Assembly: GCA_024752435.1 (NCBI GenBank)
Contig: CP103035.1
Coordinates: forward strand, 744,001-808,000
DNA length: 64,000 nucleotides
DNA from: Allantophomopsis cytisporea
Lineage: Eukaryota; Ascomycota; Leotiomycetes; Phacidiales; Phacidiaceae
Direction of reading: 5' to 3'
The notes beneath the pieces were generated by a model. It saw only the letters and a program-made list of their open reading frames with translations. It did not search any database and was not told the origin of the DNA. Below are positions 60,521 through 64,000 of this stretch, piece after piece. Positions within the stretch are counted from its first letter, which is position 1, and every line of letters begins with the position of its first letter. Position numbers and translations under genes: made by a program.

Positions 60521-60780
60521 ATTTTCTAAGCTTTGCAAATTTTGGTAGAGAAGAATACAATGTGTTATAGATGTTACGAATGTGAGATTGATGTGAAGAA
60601 GCGAAGGGCGATGAGGGCTACGTGACTAAGGACATCCGTATTGGAAGATGGCTTGTATGTAGATTAGAATTGCTGCTATACGCATTCGCATTCACCCAAC
60701 GATGTTCTATCATTTTCACAGTACTCTGATATAGTCATGCATTCTGTTTTCTGTATGTATGTGTTGCTTATGTGTACCAT

Positions 60781-61643
60781 CTATATTCGTTTCTCTCTGT
60801 TTTTCGTGCTGGTCAACCTTTCAAAAATGTAACTTGGAACAAAAATCCCCAGGCTAATAATCCCCCCAATGAAAAAGAATTGCGCCAGCATGCTTGGTGG
60901 CAATGTGTCGGGTATGATATCTCCATCCTTTCTTCTCCTCTGAGTTCTACTTTCTGCTCGCTGGTGAGTCCTTAAGTGACCTTCCCTATCCCAATGCCTC
61001 ACATCATTCCAGTTTCCAAATGGATGTTGTCCAGGTCCCATACCGCCAGCCCTTGGCTCCTCCCCCCTTGTACGACCAGCCTCAAATGCCTCTTTTGCAG
61101 CCTCTCCCGCCCTCGAAGCGTTGTTCTGTGCAGCCTGTCGCTTCTCACCGTGGTCTCCCCAGCCACCATTGCGATAGAAAGATGGTGGCGGGCCCCTAAA
61201 CTGTGTGCGACGCCGACTTAGTCCACTTGCTGGACGACCCCCGGCTGGTCCAGAAGATGAATACGAGCCTCGTGGCACGGGTCCGCCATAAGACACTTCT
61301 GCTCGTGGTAGGAAATCATTATCGTAGTTTCGACGCTTGTCTTCGTTGCCTAGGATTGCATAGGCCTCTGTTATCTTGACGAATTTATCCGATGCTGTAG
61401 GATCGTCTGGATTGCGATCTGGATGGTGGGTTTTCGAAAGGGCATAGAACGATCTTGAAGAAATTTGTTAGCACTTGAAAACCTGAGTAGTATGGGCTGA
61501 GCGTACTTCTTCACATCCTTTGTGGATGCATTTGTAGGTACCTGAAGTGTTTCATAATGATTCGCGATTCTATGGATGACGCTGCTGTGAAAATGCCGAT
61601 ATGCGCGAAAGGCAATTGAAGGGAATTCTGAACGGAATAGCAT
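60781..61643 (-). CDS. DNAJC30-like mitochondrial J-protein
   Basis: Two exons, 61643..61507 and 61453..60781, joined across a 53-base intron (GTACGC donor, CAAG acceptor, phase 2), give 269 aa. Residues 1-25 are rich in Arg, Ser, Phe and His with no acidic residue after Glu6, resembling a mitochondrial presequence. The J-domain spans about 28-90 (HYETLQVPTNASTKDVKK, then THHPDRNP with HPD at 56-58, then ITEAYAILGNEDKRRNYD). An Arg/Gly-rich linker with a charged helix follows, and one hydrophobic segment sits near the C-terminus (about 233-253: AQFFFIGGIISLGIFVPSYI). J-domain at the front and a single C-terminal membrane anchor is the DNAJC30 layout. In animals DNAJC30 acts on respiratory complex I and ATP synthase; the fungal role is inferred. 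Confidence 0.85.
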
Positions 61644-61970
61644 TCCTCATGCCGAACACCCTGCGTGATAACAAAATAATAAAGGCAACGTTCAAGTGAT
61701 TCTCAAAATGCAAGGAGATGAGTGATAGTTATATCGTGGGACTTATGAGCGAGGCTCCGGTGACGGCATAGATAATGCTCGCGCACTGGGTTATTGCGCG
61801 GCCGCTAGCGATGGAATTTCCAGCCTTTGGCGGGGCTGCACATCTTCAATCAGAAACCTTGACACCGCGAATCTCCAGTGCACTCATATACGACGTACTC
61901 GAAGTTGTAGATCTTTGGACGATATCGGAGAATTCTGTCCAGATCTCCTTGGATATTGACATCTTTCAAG
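61644..61970. promoter_or_regulatory. Bidirectional promoter, DNAJC30-like and MetAP2 genes
   Basis: A 327-bp gap between divergent start codons. A NotI-type GCGGCCGC site lies at 61798-61805 within a short GC-rich patch. No known element was recognised. Confidence 0.5.
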
Positions 61971-63509
61971 ATGGCTGCCCAGGCCATCAACGGCATGGCA
62001 AAATTGGATGGTGCGTCTTTATAATTAGCCATGCGCAAGCTCATAATTTATATAGCCATTCTGATTTTGTAACAGTCAACGACTCCAAGCCAGTAGAAGA
62101 TAAAACCCCAATCGCGAACGGAAACGGCGATGCCGAGGAATCCGATGATGGTGAAGATGAGGCTGGCGCTGATGGCGCGGAAGCAGGCACAGAAAAGAAG
62201 AAGAGAAAGCGCAAGCCAAGGAAGAAGAAGAAGGCTGGTGCCGCAGCAACCAAGCAGTCAAATCCCCCACGAGTCCTCTTATCGAGTCTCTACCCAAGTG
62301 GTCAATACCCAGTGGGCCAGGAAGTTGACTACAAGGATGAAAACCTTTACCGTACAACGAATGAGGAAAAGAGACATCTCGATCGCTTGAACAATGATTT
62401 CTTGAACGAATACCGTCAGGGTGCAGAGATCCACAGACAAGTCCGACAATGGGCCCAGCAGAATATCAAGCCGGGACAAACTCTGACGGAAATTGCTGAG
62501 GGAATTGAGGACGGTGTTAGAGCCCTTACTGGACACAATGGTCTCACTGAGGGAGACAATATTCTTGGTGGAATGGGATTCCCTACGGGACTCAGCTTGA
62601 ACCACTGTGCGGCACATTACACTCCAAACGCAGGTAACAAGATCGTCTTGCAAGAGAAGGATGTTATGAAGGTCGATTTCGGAGTACATATCAACGGCAG
62701 AATTGTGGACAGTGCTTTCACTATGACTTTTGATCCAGTGTACGACAACCTTCTGAAGGCTGTCAAGGAGGCTACAAACGCCGGTATTGATGCTGCAGGT
62801 ATTGATGTCCGTATGAGTGATGTCGGCGCAGCTGTTCAAGAGGTTATGGAGAGTTACGAGGTAGAGATCAATGGCGAGACATTCCCAGTCAAGTGTATTC
62901 GAAACCTCAACGGCCACAACATCGAACAATACAAGATCCACGGTGGAAAGAGTGTACCAATTGTTAAGGGCACTGATAACACCAAGATGGAGGAGGGTGA
63001 GACATTCGCTATCGAGACATTCGGTAGCACTGGAATGGGATATGTCAGAGACGACGTAAGTCCATAACAAGCTATTCAAGATCCTCTACTAATATTTTAC
63101 AGATGGAAACCTCTCACTACGCAAAGAGAGATGATGCACCAAATGTCGCCTTGAGATTATCATCGGCCAAGAACCTCCTCAGCGTGATCACCAAGAACTT
63201 TGGAACATTACCTTTCTGCCGAAGATACCTTGACCGTCTCGGCCAGGACAAGTACCTCCTTGGTGTAAGTAGCCATCCTTCACCTTATTTGAAAACTTTA
63301 AAGTAACACCTGACAGTTGAACAACCTCGTCTCTGCCGGTATCGTTGAGGCCTACCCACCTTTGTGCGACAAGAAGGGTTCTTACACCGCACAATACGAA
63401 CACGTAAGCTTAAACTCCACCCAGTGTTGGAATGAAATACTGACATATGTAGACTATCCTCCTGAGACCTAATGTAAAGGAGGTCATTAGTCGTGGTGAT
63501 GACTACTGA
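61971..63509 (+). CDS. Methionine aminopeptidase 2
   Basis: Five exons, 61971..62010, 62076..63055, 63103..63264, 63317..63403 and 63453..63509, give 441 aa. An acidic stretch (about 30-53) is followed by a Lys/Arg-rich block (54-66), the ribosome-binding N-terminal region of eukaryotic MetAP2. The pita-bread fold holds the metal ligands Asp214, Asp225, His294, Glu327 and Glu422. His194 in NHCAAHYTPN is the residue alkylated by fumagillin. All six sit exactly 37 positions before their human MetAP2 counterparts (231, 251, 262, 331, 364, 459). MetAP2 removes the initiator Met when residue 2 is small. The open frame starting 196 bp upstream at 61775 is in the frame of exon 2 read through the intron and is not the start. 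Confidence 0.97.
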
Positions 63510-63916
63510 TCATAGCATGAGATATAACAATGGAAAATTGGGTAAATTGCATGTGTTGGTGTTCGCGGAAAATCCCCTCAGCTCTGAATAGCATATATTG
63601 ACAGCTATTGCGTGAAAGAATGACCTGTATGCTATTCTGCTCTCTTTTTCTTGACGAGATACCCAGTCTGTGGATATGTTTATGTCAGAACTTTGAGAAT
63701 GTGTATGATATATATCCTAGTGCCTACGTGTATAATATCCAATCTTCTTTATACGGGGTAGGTAATTATCAGTCAGTAACCAAGCATGTTGCAATATCAC
63801 ACAATATACACAAAACGATATAGCATTGGCTAATCAAGATGAACGCCTCTACTCCCTAAAAACTCCGATACCATGCAACAGTCCTTTTTTGGCCCAAATA
63901 AACTTCTTCGTCACTA
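63510..63916. other. Convergent intergenic region downstream of MetAP2
   Basis: AT-rich 3' region between two converging genes, with no gene of its own recognised. Confidence 0.55.
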
Positions 63917-64000
63917 CTAATTGTCATCAGATTCACCATCAGCATCCTCATCTACCCTCGTAGCAGGCGAGTGTCCACCCTCATCAATCATGTCCACCTC
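63917..64000 (-). CDS. C-terminal end of an unidentified acidic protein (cut by window edge)
   Basis: The last 27 codons plus stop (TAG at 63919..63917) of a minus-strand frame that enters from the right edge. It reads EVDMIDEGGHSPATR, then an acidic tail ending DGESDDN. The frame is open to the window end and the composition (Asp/Glu/Gly/Ser) fits a disordered C-terminus. The product cannot be named from this fragment, and another frame or an exon boundary close to the edge is possible. Confidence 0.45.
   Translation of the reverse strand, partial: EVDMIDEGGHSPATRVDEDADGESDDN

Noticed and set aside
61775..61970. Upstream in-frame extension of MetAP2
   Set aside because: The frame reaches exon 2 only by reading through the intron 62011..62075. 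The spliced ATG at 61971 gives the conserved MetAP2 N-terminus.

Overview
The window is nuclear DNA of a filamentous ascomycete (Pezizomycotina). Genes carry short introns of about 40-230 bases with GTAAGT/GTATGT-type donors, CTAAC/CTAAT-like branch points and AG acceptors, and most products are core eukaryotic proteins. A placement in Leotiomycetes/Helotiales would fit the moderate GC content, compact genes and simple-sequence-rich spacers, but that is only an impression. Sixteen complete protein genes, two genes cut by the window edges, and two doubtful or broken loci can be supported. I rebuilt exon structures by hand from splice signals, reading frame and family conservation.

Left third (1-28.8 kb), sparse: the start of a HIT-like protein gene (- strand, cut at base 1); a FYVE zinc-finger gene (-); a 7 kb spacer with microsatellites; a divergent pair of fibrillarin (-) and ribosomal protein L17/uL22 (+) sharing a 313-bp promoter that holds a telobox-like site; a Golgi pH regulator/GPHR membrane protein (-); a short-chain dehydrogenase (-); and an acidic, disordered protein of unknown function (-). 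Long AT-rich stretches between them show no convincing genes.

Middle (28.8-46.8 kb), dense: separase (+, 2,111 aa, catalytic His and Cys present), sphingolipid delta-4 desaturase (+), ribosomal stalk protein P1 (-), INO80 subunit Arp8 (-), Mediator subunit Med10 (+) and a TPR/J-domain co-chaperone (-).

Right third (48.2-64 kb): the riboflavin-pathway reductase Rib7 (+), a fungal cyclase-family protein (-), a peroxisomal catalase with a GC-AG intron and a C-terminal ARL signal (-), the small GTPase Arl1 (-), mitochondrial porin VDAC (+), a DNAJC30-like J-protein with a C-terminal membrane segment (-), methionine aminopeptidase 2 (+), and the C-terminus of an unidentified acidic protein (- strand, cut at base 64000). 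The 55.8-59.4 kb spacer holds a decayed coding remnant, and 54.5-54.9 kb may hold a very small spliced gene.

The genes are unrelated housekeeping functions (ribosome biogenesis, chromatin and transcription, chromosome segregation, membrane traffic, lipid, vitamin and peroxide metabolism), arranged as ordinary fungal neighbours. I found no biosynthetic cluster, intact transposon, CRISPR array or convincing tRNA/rRNA gene. The more notable points are gene-structure features (an ATG-only coding exon, a GC-AG intron, a long intronic hairpin), tandem octamer repeats, the broken gene remnant, and an SDR with unusual active-site motifs.
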